A DNA stretch of 38,015 bases from Caldifarciminota bacterium (GTDB lineage Bacteria; Hydrothermota; UBA3073; JACQXS01). The translations under genes were made by a program, and so were the position numbers. Below the pieces are notes generated by a model that saw only the letters and a list, made by a program, of their open reading frames with translations, had not been told where the DNA came from and did not search any database. This document shows positions 24,976-34,880 of this stretch, in pieces. The number at the start of each line of letters is the position of its first letter. Positions within the stretch are counted from its first letter, which is position 1. Location of the stretch: NCBI GenBank assembly GCA_023129235.1, contig JAGMCN010000034.1, positions 1 to 38,015 on the forward strand. The letters run 5' to 3'.

Positions 24976-26156
24976 GGTATTTTATGAAAATTGTATTCTT
25001 ATCTCCCATAAGACATTTAGCGAGCATACCATTTGCCATGGAAAGTATCCAGGCATTTGCAGATAGAGAGTATAGGGTAGATGTAATAACCTCTTCCGCC
25101 CTTGAATTAAAATATAAACCGAATCATTTAAAAATTCGTGTTATTACTTATCCGGATAATAAAGGATTATTTGATTATCTATTTATTTCTTTTTTTAAAA
25201 AAGTTTACTTATATCAAAAACACAACTCGTATGATATAGTTATTGGAATGTCTCAGAAAGGCTTAATTGCTGCAACCTTACTTATGTTCCGAAAACCTGT
25301 AATTTATTTTAACGATGAACTATGGACCGGATATGAAGGAAGGAAATGGTACAAAAAAATATATAACAGAGTTTGGAAGTGTATTGAACAGTTTTGCAAT
25401 CGGCGGGTTACATTCTCTGTTAATCAGGACAATCTTCGTGCAGATTTACTTGCCAAGATTAATAAAATTCCCCGTGAATCTATTATACTTTTACCAAATT
25501 CATTTTCAGGAAAAGCCAGCCGAAAGGAAAGCAGTTATCTTCAAAAAAAATTTCACATTCCAGAAAAGTCCAATACTCTTTTATCTATTGGGGCAATCCC
25601 GGTGAACTCAGGATATTTAGAATTGGCTGAGGAAGCAAAAAAATGGCCGGAGGAATTCAGATTGGTGTTTCATATGCGACATCCTGTAAGTCCTCAAAAG
25701 TACTCGTATGCATATAGAACTCTGGAGTCAGCGGATAACAAGCATGTTTATGCTTCCGTATCGCCTGTGTCTTATGAAATTTTAGTGGATATTGTAGCAT
25801 CTTCTAAAATTGGGTTAGCTTTATATGGGAACAGAAACTCCAGAGACCTTAATGCTCTATTCATAGGCTATTCTTCCGGAAAAGTGAATTTATATCTTAA
25901 ACTGGGGATTCCTGTGATTGCACAAGACTTTCCAGGATTTAAGTGGATAGAAGAATCTGGAGCAGGTATTTGTGTGTCTGAATATACAGAAGTTTTTGGT
26001 GCTGCTAAGGATATAATGGCCAATTATAATTTCTATAGTGAAAATGCTCTTAAAACATTTAAAGAACGGCTTAGTTTTGACTGTTCGTTTGAAATCATAG
26101 AAAACAAGGTTAGACGAATTTCAACTAATAAAAATCTGAAAAGGAGAGTTAAATGA
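24972..26156 (+). CDS. Glycosyltransferase (GT4-like)
   Basis: 'MKIVFLSPIRHLASIPFAMESIQAFADREYRVDVITS...YSSGKVNLYLKLGIPVIAQDFPGFKWIEESGAGICV'. Confidence 0.8.
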   Translation: MRYFMKIVFLSPIRHLASIPFAMESIQAFADREYRVDVITSSALELKYKPNHLKIRVITYPDNKGLFDYLFISFFKKVYLYQKHNSYDIVIGMSQKGLIAATLLMFRKPVIYFNDELWTGYEGRKWYKKIYNRVWKCIEQFCNRRVTFSVNQDNLRADLLAKINKIPRESIILLPNSFSGKASRKESSYLQKKFHIPEKSNTLLSIGAIPVNSGYLELAEEAKKWPEEFRLVFHMRHPVSPQKYSYAYRTLESADNKHVYASVSPVSYEILVDIVASSKIGLALYGNRNSRDLNALFIGYSSGKVNLYLKLGIPVIAQDFPGFKWIEESGAGICVSEYTEVFGAAKDIMANYNFYSENALKTFKERLSFDCSFEIIENKVRRISTNKNLKRRVK

Positions 26157-27547
26157 AAGCTTTAGAGAGAGAATTGAGAGTATTTATTCCAGAGAATTTT
26201 CCATTAGAAAACAAAGGAGAAGAAGCGATACTTCGAGGTATTGAAGATATGTTATCACAAAGTGGCTTGAGTGTTCTATTTTGTACACTTCCAACCACAT
26301 GCAACAGAAAAAAAATAAAAGGTAATGTAATAATGTATCCCCACGAATGGATACATTCTTCCTGGTATTATTTGACATTTCAACCAGGTTTTTCATTTCC
26401 TGCTTTATACTCAACACTCTGTTGTATTTGTAGACATATCTTAAACAGGTTTTTACCTAATTGGATAAAGATTATGCCTTTGCCTCTGCGATTGCTAATA
26501 TGGTTAGAGAAAGACGTTCCTTGGCTTCGGAAGTTGTTTCCTGAGCGGTATGAAATGCTACAAGAGCTAAAAAAGATGGATATTGTTATCGCAGGACACG
26601 ATGGAGTTTTTCGTCCTAGGGAGTATCATATCCTGAATTTCATGAGAGATATGGGACTGGTGTACGGAATTATAGGCTGTAGTTTAAAACCAGGTAATCC
26701 TAAAATCGCAAGGATGTATGAAAAGAGCTTTTCTAATAGCTTATTTTTATATTTCAGGGAGAAATTCAGCTATGAGTGGGTACAAGAGCAGTTACCCAGT
26801 CTCAAAAAATCTGCAATAGCTCCCGATCCAGCTTTTGCCATGAGACCCGTTGAGACAAAAGAAGTAGATTCTATTATTAAAAAAGAAAAGTTGGATAACA
26901 TCTTCTTAATGCCAGTGGTAATGATGACCGTTACTGAGAATGTTATGATAAAGAGATTTGCATTTAAGGATAAACAAAAAGTCATAAATAAAATAAGAGC
27001 CCATAGATATCTTATGGCAAATTTGGTTCAGCATATTATAGATGAATGGAATGCCTCGATTATTTTTCTACCTCACTCTACAGGTATTACCGATGAATTA
27101 GAGGACAGAAGGATTGCAAAGGAAATTATGAAGTTAGTTAAGAATCCTATGAATAGGGTAAAAATAATATACAATGAAGAATATGGGGCGAGGCAATTGA
27201 AAGGATTGATTGGTAGGGCTGATTTATTGATTGGTGAGAGAGTTCATTCAATTATCGGTGCTGTGGGTGTCAATACACCATTTGTCTGCATTGGCTCAAA
27301 AAATGATTTTCGGATAACCGGGATTATAGGCAACATGTGCCAATGTAGTGACTGCCTCTACTATCTGGAGTCCGCTGCTCTTGAAACATTATGTGCATTT
27401 GCAGATAGCATCTGGAAAAGAAAGGAGGCTATTAGAGAGAGACTTAAGAATGTTTCATCAGAGATGCAGGCACAATTAAGTGGGATAGGAAACGAAATTT
27501 TAGCCTATGTAAAAAGTGGGATGAAAATAAATGAGAGGTCTTTCTGA
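26153..27547 (+). CDS. Polysaccharide pyruvyl transferase family protein
   Basis: 'NKGEEAILRGIEDML', 'LIGERVHSIIGAVGVNTPFVCIG'; ATGA overlap. Confidence 0.85.
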   Translation: MKALERELRVFIPENFPLENKGEEAILRGIEDMLSQSGLSVLFCTLPTTCNRKKIKGNVIMYPHEWIHSSWYYLTFQPGFSFPALYSTLCCICRHILNRFLPNWIKIMPLPLRLLIWLEKDVPWLRKLFPERYEMLQELKKMDIVIAGHDGVFRPREYHILNFMRDMGLVYGIIGCSLKPGNPKIARMYEKSFSNSLFLYFREKFSYEWVQEQLPSLKKSAIAPDPAFAMRPVETKEVDSIIKKEKLDNIFLMPVVMMTVTENVMIKRFAFKDKQKVINKIRAHRYLMANLVQHIIDEWNASIIFLPHSTGITDELEDRRIAKEIMKLVKNPMNRVKIIYNEEYGARQLKGLIGRADLLIGERVHSIIGAVGVNTPFVCIGSKNDFRITGIIGNMCQCSDCLYYLESAALETLCAFADSIWKRKEAIRERLKNVSSEMQAQLSGIGNEILAYVKSGMKINERSF

Positions 27548-28799
27548 TAGAATAGAGAAAAATTTAACAATTGAAGCAGTTGTTCGCTCAGAATTATGCT
27601 TGGGATGTGGAACATGTGTAGCTCTTTGTCCTAATAATGCTATTGTTTTGCGTATTCGTACCAAGAAAAAAGTTTACATGGCTGAAATTGTTGGAAGCTG
27701 TGAGGAGTGTGGACTTTGCTATCGTGTGTGTCCGGGGAAGGGTGTTCCCTTGCTAAGAATGGGGGGAAAATTATTCTCTACTTCAATGCAATCTTCTGTT
27801 GGACGATATATTGCTTGTTACTCAGGTTATGCCGTGGATCAGAATGAAAGATTCCATAGTTCTTCCGGAGGATTTGTAACTGCGATTCTCAAAGAGCTTC
27901 TCCAAAAGAAAGAGATTGATGGGGCTATTGTAACAAGATTTAATCCTGAAAGATTAGAGGCTTATGCAGTTATTGCTAAAAGCGAAGAGGAAATTGGGAA
28001 ATGTAGGGGCTCTAAATACTGTCCTGTACCAGTAAATATTATTTTGCGTAGAGTGCTTGCAGAGAGAAATAAGAATAAATATGTTTTTGTTGGACTTCCA
28101 TGTCATATTCAAGGGCTTCGATTAGCTCAGGATGTCATGCCTATTTTAAGGAAAAAAATTATACTTGCACTTGGACTCTTCTGTGGAGGCATGTTAGGAT
28201 TAGAAGCTACCCGACAGGTGCTGAGACATAGACATATAACTCCTAAACAAGTATCGAAATTATCCTTTCGTGGAAGTGGATGGCCGGGAGCGATGAAGAT
28301 TGAAACAGTGGACACAAGAACTTATTCACTCTCATATCCAGAATATTTCAAAGGGCTTGGATACTTAGAGCCGAATCGATGTCGGCTATGCATTGACCCT
28401 CTTGCAGAGTTAGCAGATATTGGTTTTGGAGATGCCTGGCTTCCACGTTATGCAAATGATTCTGATGGATATTCTATCGTAATTATCAGAGGATTGGAAG
28501 GGGAGAGTATATTTCAACAGACAATTAAGTCAATGAGAATTATAGCAGAGCAAATTTCTATGGAGGATGTTTTGAAATCTCAAAATGGAAATATAGTTAT
28601 TAAAAGAGCAACTATGGGAGTGCGTCGGGTTCGGTATGCGATATTATTCAAGAAGCTCCCAACATATGATCTGAAATTCCACCTGAGCCTAAAGGCAGTT
28701 TATAAAGATCTAAGAATGTATTTAGGGCAACTCATAAAGATGTGGAGTAACGAATTGAGAAGTTACTTTAATGATAGGGTGTCAAAAAAGGGGAAATAA
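27531..28799 (+). CDS. 4Fe-4S plus coenzyme F420 hydrogenase/dehydrogenase beta-subunit-like (FrhB-like) protein
   Basis: 'CLGCGTCVALCPNNAI', 'CEECGLCYRVCPGKGV', 'HSSSGGFVTAILKELL', 'FVGLPCHIQGLRLA', 'LGLFCGG', 'LAELADIGFGDAWLP'. Confidence 0.9.
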   Translation: MRGLSDRIEKNLTIEAVVRSELCLGCGTCVALCPNNAIVLRIRTKKKVYMAEIVGSCEECGLCYRVCPGKGVPLLRMGGKLFSTSMQSSVGRYIACYSGYAVDQNERFHSSSGGFVTAILKELLQKKEIDGAIVTRFNPERLEAYAVIAKSEEEIGKCRGSKYCPVPVNIILRRVLAERNKNKYVFVGLPCHIQGLRLAQDVMPILRKKIILALGLFCGGMLGLEATRQVLRHRHITPKQVSKLSFRGSGWPGAMKIETVDTRTYSLSYPEYFKGLGYLEPNRCRLCIDPLAELADIGFGDAWLPRYANDSDGYSIVIIRGLEGESIFQQTIKSMRIIAEQISMEDVLKSQNGNIVIKRATMGVRRVRYAILFKKLPTYDLKFHLSLKAVYKDLRMYLGQLIKMWSNELRSYFNDRVSKKGK

Positions 28800-28804
28800 A
28801 TAAT

Positions 28805-29902
28805 ATGAACTTAATGTCCGAGAAGCTTACTCAAGCTATCAAAAATCCTAAAAGAGTATTTTATAGATTTAAAGAGAAATTGACTAAGAAAACATGTGAG
28901 GAGTCTTTAATAGATGAATCAATTAGATATTTTCCTTCAAAAGAAGAAGGAATTAAAATTTTCTTTGTGGAATCAAAATATGATTATGGAGATAAAAATA
29001 GAGGATTAAGTTTTGAAGAAAACAATTTCCTGCATACATTGGTCCACTCGTGCTATGAAACTATTGTTTTCGACCCTATTCTTACGATGAAAAAATATGG
29101 AAAAAAAACGATGAATCGCATACTTATAGAGAGCGTCTATCGTTGGAACCCAGATATTGTATTCTTTGTATTGTTTAAAGATGAGATTGAGTTGGATACT
29201 CTGATAGAAATTAGAGATAGTATGGGAATAAAAACCTTAAATTGGTTTTGTGATGACCACTGGAGATTTGATAATTTCTCAAAAATCTATGCTTCCTTTC
29301 TCAGTTATGTAATAACTACTTATAAACCAACAGTAGAGAAATATAAATTAATCGGGGTGAAAAATGTGATATTGTCCCAATGGGCGTGTAATCATTACTT
29401 GTATAAAAGATTGAAGCTTCCTTATCTATACGATGTGAGTTTTGTAGGGCAACCTCACGGGGATAGATATAAAATAATAAGAAGGATTAGAAAAGCAGGA
29501 ATAAAAGTTGAAACTTTTGGGTATGGGTGGCCGAATGGAAGAGTTACAACTTACGAGATGATAAAAATATTCAACCAGACAAAGATAAATCTAAATTTAA
29601 GTAATGCATCGAGAGGAAAAATAAATCAGATAAAGGGAAGAGATTTTGAGATACCAGGATGCGGAGGACTTATGATTACCGGATATAATGAAAATTTGAA
29701 AGATTATTACCGGATAGGAAAAGAAATGGTATGTTATAACACTGTAGATGATTTAATCGAACTATTAAGACATTATCTCAAAAATGATGAAGAGAGAGAA
29801 ACTATAAGAGAAGCAGGTTATAAAAGGGTGTCGGCAGAACATACATACGAGGAAAGATTTCAGAAGATATTTAAAAAGACATTGGAAGATAGAAACTTGT
29901 GA
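28805..29902 (+). CDS. CgeB-like glycosyltransferase family protein
   Basis: 'YDVSFVGQPHGDRYKIIRRIRKAGIKVETFGYGW', 'KGRDFEIPGCGGLMITGYNENLKDYY'. Confidence 0.82.
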   Translation: MNLMSEKLTQAIKNPKRVFYRFKEKLTKKTCEESLIDESIRYFPSKEEGIKIFFVESKYDYGDKNRGLSFEENNFLHTLVHSCYETIVFDPILTMKKYGKKTMNRILIESVYRWNPDIVFFVLFKDEIELDTLIEIRDSMGIKTLNWFCDDHWRFDNFSKIYASFLSYVITTYKPTVEKYKLIGVKNVILSQWACNHYLYKRLKLPYLYDVSFVGQPHGDRYKIIRRIRKAGIKVETFGYGWPNGRVTTYEMIKIFNQTKINLNLSNASRGKINQIKGRDFEIPGCGGLMITGYNENLKDYYRIGKEMVCYNTVDDLIELLRHYLKNDEERETIREAGYKRVSAEHTYEERFQKIFKKTLEDRNL

Positions 29903-31035
29903 AAATTCTTATCACGGTTGAATTTTACTACCCTAAAATTGGAGGAGTGGAGTTATGGACTCAAACTATTGCTGAATACTTTGCATCAAGGAGACATAAA
30001 GTTTATATTGCAACAACTTATTTGGAGAATAGGAAAACAAGAAACTTAAATCGTGTAAATATTTTAGGATTTAATATTAAGGGTAATAAAGTCAAAGGGA
30101 TAAAAGAATTAACAAAAGGTGATATAAAAAGATATAAAAAATTACTTTTGGAAGGAGGATTTGATATTATTCTCCAGCACGCGGCTCAAACATGGCATAC
30201 GGATTTAATGTTTGACATCATTGACAAAGTAAGAGCTAAAAAGATTTTAATTCCATGTGGCTACTCGGGATTATCTACACCATTGCGAAAATTAATATAC
30301 TATAAGTATTTTAAAAAACTACCAAAATACTTACGCAAATACGATCTTTTAATCTATCACTGTGAGGGATATAGAGACTATAAGTTTGGGGAAAGACATG
30401 GTTTAAACAAATATAAGTTAATCCCGATTGGCATTAACTTAAAAGAATTTCAAGAGGTATATAAAAGCGATAAAATAAAATTTAGAGAAAAGTATAAAGT
30501 TAGTAGTAAATATATAATTCTCAATGTATCAAACCATTATAAGCTTAAAGGTCACTATTTCGCGATAAAAACTTTGGAAAAGTTATTAAGAGAAGGGATG
30601 GATGTTTCTCTATTAATTATAGGAAACCCGGCTATTGGCACAAAGCAAAATTGCTATCATGCTTGTCTTAAATATTCGCAAATCAATGAGAAATTTAAGG
30701 TACTTACTGATATGCCGAGGAAAGATGTAATTAAAGCTTATACGGAAAGCGATGTGTTTTTACTCAGTTCTAAAATTGAATACTTCCCTGTAGTGATATT
30801 GGAATCAATGGCGGGAAGTCTACCTTATGTATCTACGAATATCGGCTGCGTGAGAAATATGGGTAAAGGAATAATTGTCCACGATCCAAGAGGAGCCACT
30901 GAAGCAATTAGACAAGTACTTTCTGACAAGAAGTTAAGGGATAGTATAGTAAAACATAACAAAGGTAAAATAGAACACGAGTATGAAATTAACGATGTTT
31001 TAAAGCTTTACGAGAAAGCCCTTATAGAAGCTTGA
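29899..31035 (+). CDS. Glycosyltransferase family 4 (GTG start)
   Basis: 'YPKIGGVELWTQTIAEYFASRRHKVYIAT', 'FLLSSKIEYFPVVILESMAGSLPYVSTNIG'. Confidence 0.88.
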   Translation: MKILITVEFYYPKIGGVELWTQTIAEYFASRRHKVYIATTYLENRKTRNLNRVNILGFNIKGNKVKGIKELTKGDIKRYKKLLLEGGFDIILQHAAQTWHTDLMFDIIDKVRAKKILIPCGYSGLSTPLRKLIYYKYFKKLPKYLRKYDLLIYHCEGYRDYKFGERHGLNKYKLIPIGINLKEFQEVYKSDKIKFREKYKVSSKYIILNVSNHYKLKGHYFAIKTLEKLLREGMDVSLLIIGNPAIGTKQNCYHACLKYSQINEKFKVLTDMPRKDVIKAYTESDVFLLSSKIEYFPVVILESMAGSLPYVSTNIGCVRNMGKGIIVHDPRGATEAIRQVLSDKKLRDSIVKHNKGKIEHEYEINDVLKLYEKALIEA

Positions 31036-32105
31036 TTTCATCAGTTTTTTTAATCATTAGTATGTTTTCAGTATTAATGTCTGTGTATCATATTGAAAAG
31101 CCAAATTATTTGGATCTTGCGTTCAAATCTCTTTACGAGCAAACATTTAAAGACTTTCAAATTGTGCTTGTATGTGATGGACCTTTAACAAAAGGAGTAA
31201 ATGCTCAAATAGAAAAGTGGAAATCTGTATTTAAAGAAAAGTTATTAGTTGTAAGGTTAAAAGAAAATAAAGGATTAGGAATTGCCTTGCAGGAAGGACT
31301 TAAACATTGCAAGTATGATATAGTTGCCAGAATGGATACAGACGATTATTGCGACCCTACCCGTTTAGAAAAGCAATATAACTTTTTAAAAAGTCATTTA
31401 TCTATTGAGGTAGTGAGTTGTGCATTAAAAGAATTTGTAGAAACACCCGATAATGTAATTTCTGTAAAACCAGTATATGAGACACATAAAGAGATTGAGA
31501 AAAAGTTTTGGTTTAGAAATCCTATAAATCATCCTGCTGCAATGTTCAGAAAGAAAACAGTTCTAAAAGTAGGCGGATATAAAGATTTGCTGTTTCTGGA
31601 AGACTATTATTTATGGAGCAGAATGTGGGTAAATAAATCAAAATTTTGGAATCTTACCGAACCACTTTATTACCAACGTATTGATAAAAATTTCTATAAA
31701 CGACGAGCTGGGATTACGCAATTGAAAAATGAAATTTTTATAAGGCAGTATTTATATAAAAACCATAAAATAGGTCTTCCCAAATTTCTTGCATCAATAG
31801 TTATTCAAGTATTCTTGAGGTCAACACTTCCTGGAATCCGCCGTTTCTTCTGGTCTAAAATCAGAAAAAAGTATAAAGGATACAAAAACATTAACAAACG
31901 CAATGATGAAAATGATAGAATTGAGCGAGGAAAAAAGAAAACAAGTGAAGAAAAGGGGAAGAAAGTCTTAAAAGAATTTGATGAAAAGATTATTATTAAA
32001 AAGTACTTGGAAGTTCTGCCAGAGATTAGTGAATTAGATAATAGGGGAAAGATGAAACCACAGATTTCACAAAATTACATTGATTCAAAAGCACAGGAGT
32101 TGTAA
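31032..32105 (+). CDS. Glycosyltransferase family 2 with aberrant C-terminal tail (native start perhaps ATG 31062)
   Basis: 'MFSVLMSVYHIEKPNYLDLAFKSLYEQTFKDFQIVLVCDGP', 'ARMDTDDYCDPTRLEKQ'; last ~80 aa not GT2-like. Confidence 0.88.
   Translation: MISSVFLIISMFSVLMSVYHIEKPNYLDLAFKSLYEQTFKDFQIVLVCDGPLTKGVNAQIEKWKSVFKEKLLVVRLKENKGLGIALQEGLKHCKYDIVARMDTDDYCDPTRLEKQYNFLKSHLSIEVVSCALKEFVETPDNVISVKPVYETHKEIEKKFWFRNPINHPAAMFRKKTVLKVGGYKDLLFLEDYYLWSRMWVNKSKFWNLTEPLYYQRIDKNFYKRRAGITQLKNEIFIRQYLYKNHKIGLPKFLASIVIQVFLRSTLPGIRRFFWSKIRKKYKGYKNINKRNDENDRIERGKKKTSEEKGKKVLKEFDEKIIIKKYLEVLPEISELDNRGKMKPQISQNYIDSKAQEL
31897..32025 (+). pseudogene. GT4 C-terminal remnant fused to the 3' end of the GT2 gene
   Basis: Frame shifted by 1 from the GT2 ORF reads 'NAMMKMIELSEEKRKQVKKRGRKS*'; GT2 frame continues 'KVLKEFDEKIIIKKYLEVLPEI', together a typical GT4 C-terminus. 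Confidence 0.75.
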
Positions 32106-32293
32106 TGTTAGAAAAGACGAAAATATCAAAGACAAATATTGAATGTTATAATGCGTGGAGAGTGAATGGATTAAGCGTAAGTCCATTTGTATTTGTGATT
32201 AAAAAATTATCGAAGATTTTGCAATTTCCTTTTTTCAACCGCTTACAGAGTCTGTCGCAGACTCAACGAGCGACAGATGAATCCGTCAGTTGA
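32105..32293 (+). pseudogene. Short ORF 'MLEKTKISKTNIECYNAWRVNGLSVSPFVFVIKKLSKILQFPFFNRL...', probable C-terminal fragment of a lost gene (family uncertain)
   Basis: 62 aa, TAATG overlap with previous ORF, ends inside hairpin repeats. Confidence 0.4.
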
Positions 32294-32297
32294 CGGA
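32251..32297. repeat. Family C related tandem hairpins
   Basis: TCTGTCGC-AGACTCAACGA-GCGACAGA (32251-32277) then TCCGTCA-GT-TGACGGA (32282-32297). Confidence 0.75.
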
Positions 32298-32409
32298 ATA
32301 GACACAGATGCAATCTAAATGAGAAACAATCTCAAGTAATGTATAAAGCTACAGACTCGCATGAAATAAAAATGTTGACTTTCATATTTTTAATATATGA
32401 TTAAACAAG

Positions 32410-33456
32410 ATGAGAAAGAAAGCTCTAATCACGGGAATAACAGGTCAGGATGGTTCTTATTTAGCAGAGTTCTTACTTTCAAAGGGATATAAGGTTCACG
32501 GAATTATAAGAAGAACAAGCACTTTCAATACATCCCGTATAGACCATATTTATCAGGACCCTCATGCCCCTGGGACGAAATTGTTCTTGCATTACGGTGA
32601 CCTTATGGATAGTGAACAGATAAATGACATAATTTACAATATAAAACCCGACGAAGTTTATCACTTAGGTGCCCAAAGTCATGTAAGAGCGAGTTTTGAT
32701 ATGCCTGAATACACTGCTAATGTCACGGCTCTTGGAACAACCCGAATTTTAGAAGCAATAAGAAGAAGCGGAAATAAAATAAAGTTCTATCAAGCGTCAA
32801 GTAGTGAGATGTTTGGCGCGTCTAAACCGCCTCAAAATGAAGAATCGCCTTTTAAACCACGCAGTCCCTATGCCTGCAGTAAGATCTATGCTTATTGGAT
32901 GGTAGTAAATTATCGTCAGGGTTACGGTCTTTTTACCTCTAATGGTATCTTATTTAACCATGAAAGTCCTCGTCGGGGAGAAACTTTTGTAACTCGCAAA
33001 ATCACACGTGCCATCGCTTCGCTTCTCGCCAAAAAACAAGATTGTCTTTATCTGGGCAATCTTGAAGCCAAGCGAGATTGGGGATTCGCACCTGAGTATG
33101 CAGAGTTTATGTATAAGATGCTCCAGAATAGTAAGCCGGACGATTTTGTCATAGGTACGGGTGAAACCCATTCTATAAAGGAATTTGTGGAAGAAGCTTT
33201 CTCTTATATTGGCTTGGATTGGAGAAAATATGTAAAGATTGATCCCCGATATCTCAGGCCCACAGAAGTGGAAGAATTAGTGGCTGATTCAAGAAAGGCA
33301 AAGAAAATTTTAGGATGGGAGCCTAATATACGATTTAAAGAATTGGTGAAGATAATGGTGGATACAGATATGCGAAAAATGGGATTAACTCCAATAGGGG
33401 AAGGAGATAAAATCTTGAAAGAAAAGTTTCCACAGAGATGGTGGAAGGTAGATTAG
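32410..33456 (+). CDS. gmd: GDP-mannose 4,6-dehydratase (intact)
   Basis: '[50 protein letters not shown]', '[22 protein letters not shown]', '[20 protein letters not shown]'. Confidence 0.95.
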   Translation: MRKKALITGITGQDGSYLAEFLLSKGYKVHGIIRRTSTFNTSRIDHIYQDPHAPGTKLFLHYGDLMDSEQINDIIYNIKPDEVYHLGAQSHVRASFDMPEYTANVTALGTTRILEAIRRSGNKIKFYQASSSEMFGASKPPQNEESPFKPRSPYACSKIYAYWMVVNYRQGYGLFTSNGILFNHESPRRGETFVTRKITRAIASLLAKKQDCLYLGNLEAKRDWGFAPEYAEFMYKMLQNSKPDDFVIGTGETHSIKEFVEEAFSYIGLDWRKYVKIDPRYLRPTEVEELVADSRKAKKILGWEPNIRFKELVKIMVDTDMRKMGLTPIGEGDKILKEKFPQRWWKVD

Positions 33457-33468
33457 TATAGTTTATAA

Positions 33469-34431
<963 letters not shown>

Positions 34432-34447
34432 AATTAAAACTTATAAG

Positions 34448-34527
34448 CCACGAAAACACTGGTAGGGACGTTCAATTGAACGCCCCTACCATAATATAAT
34501 TTCTTTTGTGTACCTTAGTGTTTTGGG
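34448..34527. repeat. Nested repeat: family A palindrome (34461-34490) inside an outer CCACGAAAACACT...AGTGTTTTGGG inverted repeat
   Basis: Inner GGTAGGG-A-CGTTCAATTGAACG-C-CCCTACC; outer AAAACACT/AGTGTTTT. Confidence 0.85.
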
Positions 34528-34532
34528 AATTT

Positions 34533-34551
34533 TGTTGCAGACTCCGTGAGT
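34533..34551. repeat. Family C repeat copy (TGTTGCAGACTCCGTGAGT)
   Basis: Matches 12966-12987 core TGTTGCAGACTC..TGAG. Confidence 0.65.
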
Positions 34552-34555
34552 GGCA

Positions 34556-34592
34556 TTTTGTAAAAATTGCATTGGTTTTGCAAAAACTGCAT
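34556..34592. repeat. 20-bp period direct repeat
   Basis: TTTTGTAAAAATTGCAT-TGG-TTTTGCAAAAACTGCAT, 15/17 identity. Confidence 0.8.
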
Positions 34593-34687
34593 ACATAGAT
34601 AGACACAACTTGTTTTCAGTGGGTTTCTTAACCTGCCAGACAGACCTCCCTATAAAAGATAGGGGACTCCCCATGAAAGATAAATCT

Positions 34688-34755
34688 TGCCGCAAAGACA
34701 CAGAAGTTGCAAAGTTTTATTTTTCCTCTGCGTTCTTCGCGTCTCTGCGGCGAAA
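34688..34755. repeat. CGCAAAGACACAGAAG-type imperfect inverted repeat
   Basis: Left TGCCGCAAAGACACAGAAGTTGCAAAG vs reverse complement of right CGCCGCAGAGACGCGAAGAACGCAGAG. Confidence 0.85.
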
Positions 34756-34811
34756 ATCTTTTTTCTTGACTTTGATATAACTTTTGCTATTAAATTAAAA
34801 GTGAAGGGCAG

Positions 34812-34834
34812 GTTCGCAGAATCCGTTGGACAAG
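34812..34834 (-). repeat. Family B repeat copy 2 (GTTCGCAGAATCCGTTGGACAAG)
   Basis: Near-identical to 92-114. Confidence 0.75.
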
Positions 34835-34880
34835 TATTTTGAACAAAAGTAGAAATAATAGTTTCAAAGGATAGGTAAGG

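Noticed and set aside
32375-32401. Possible promoter TTGACT-15 bp-TATGAT before gmd
   Set aside because: Spacing is short and the region is very AT-rich; not distinguishable from chance.
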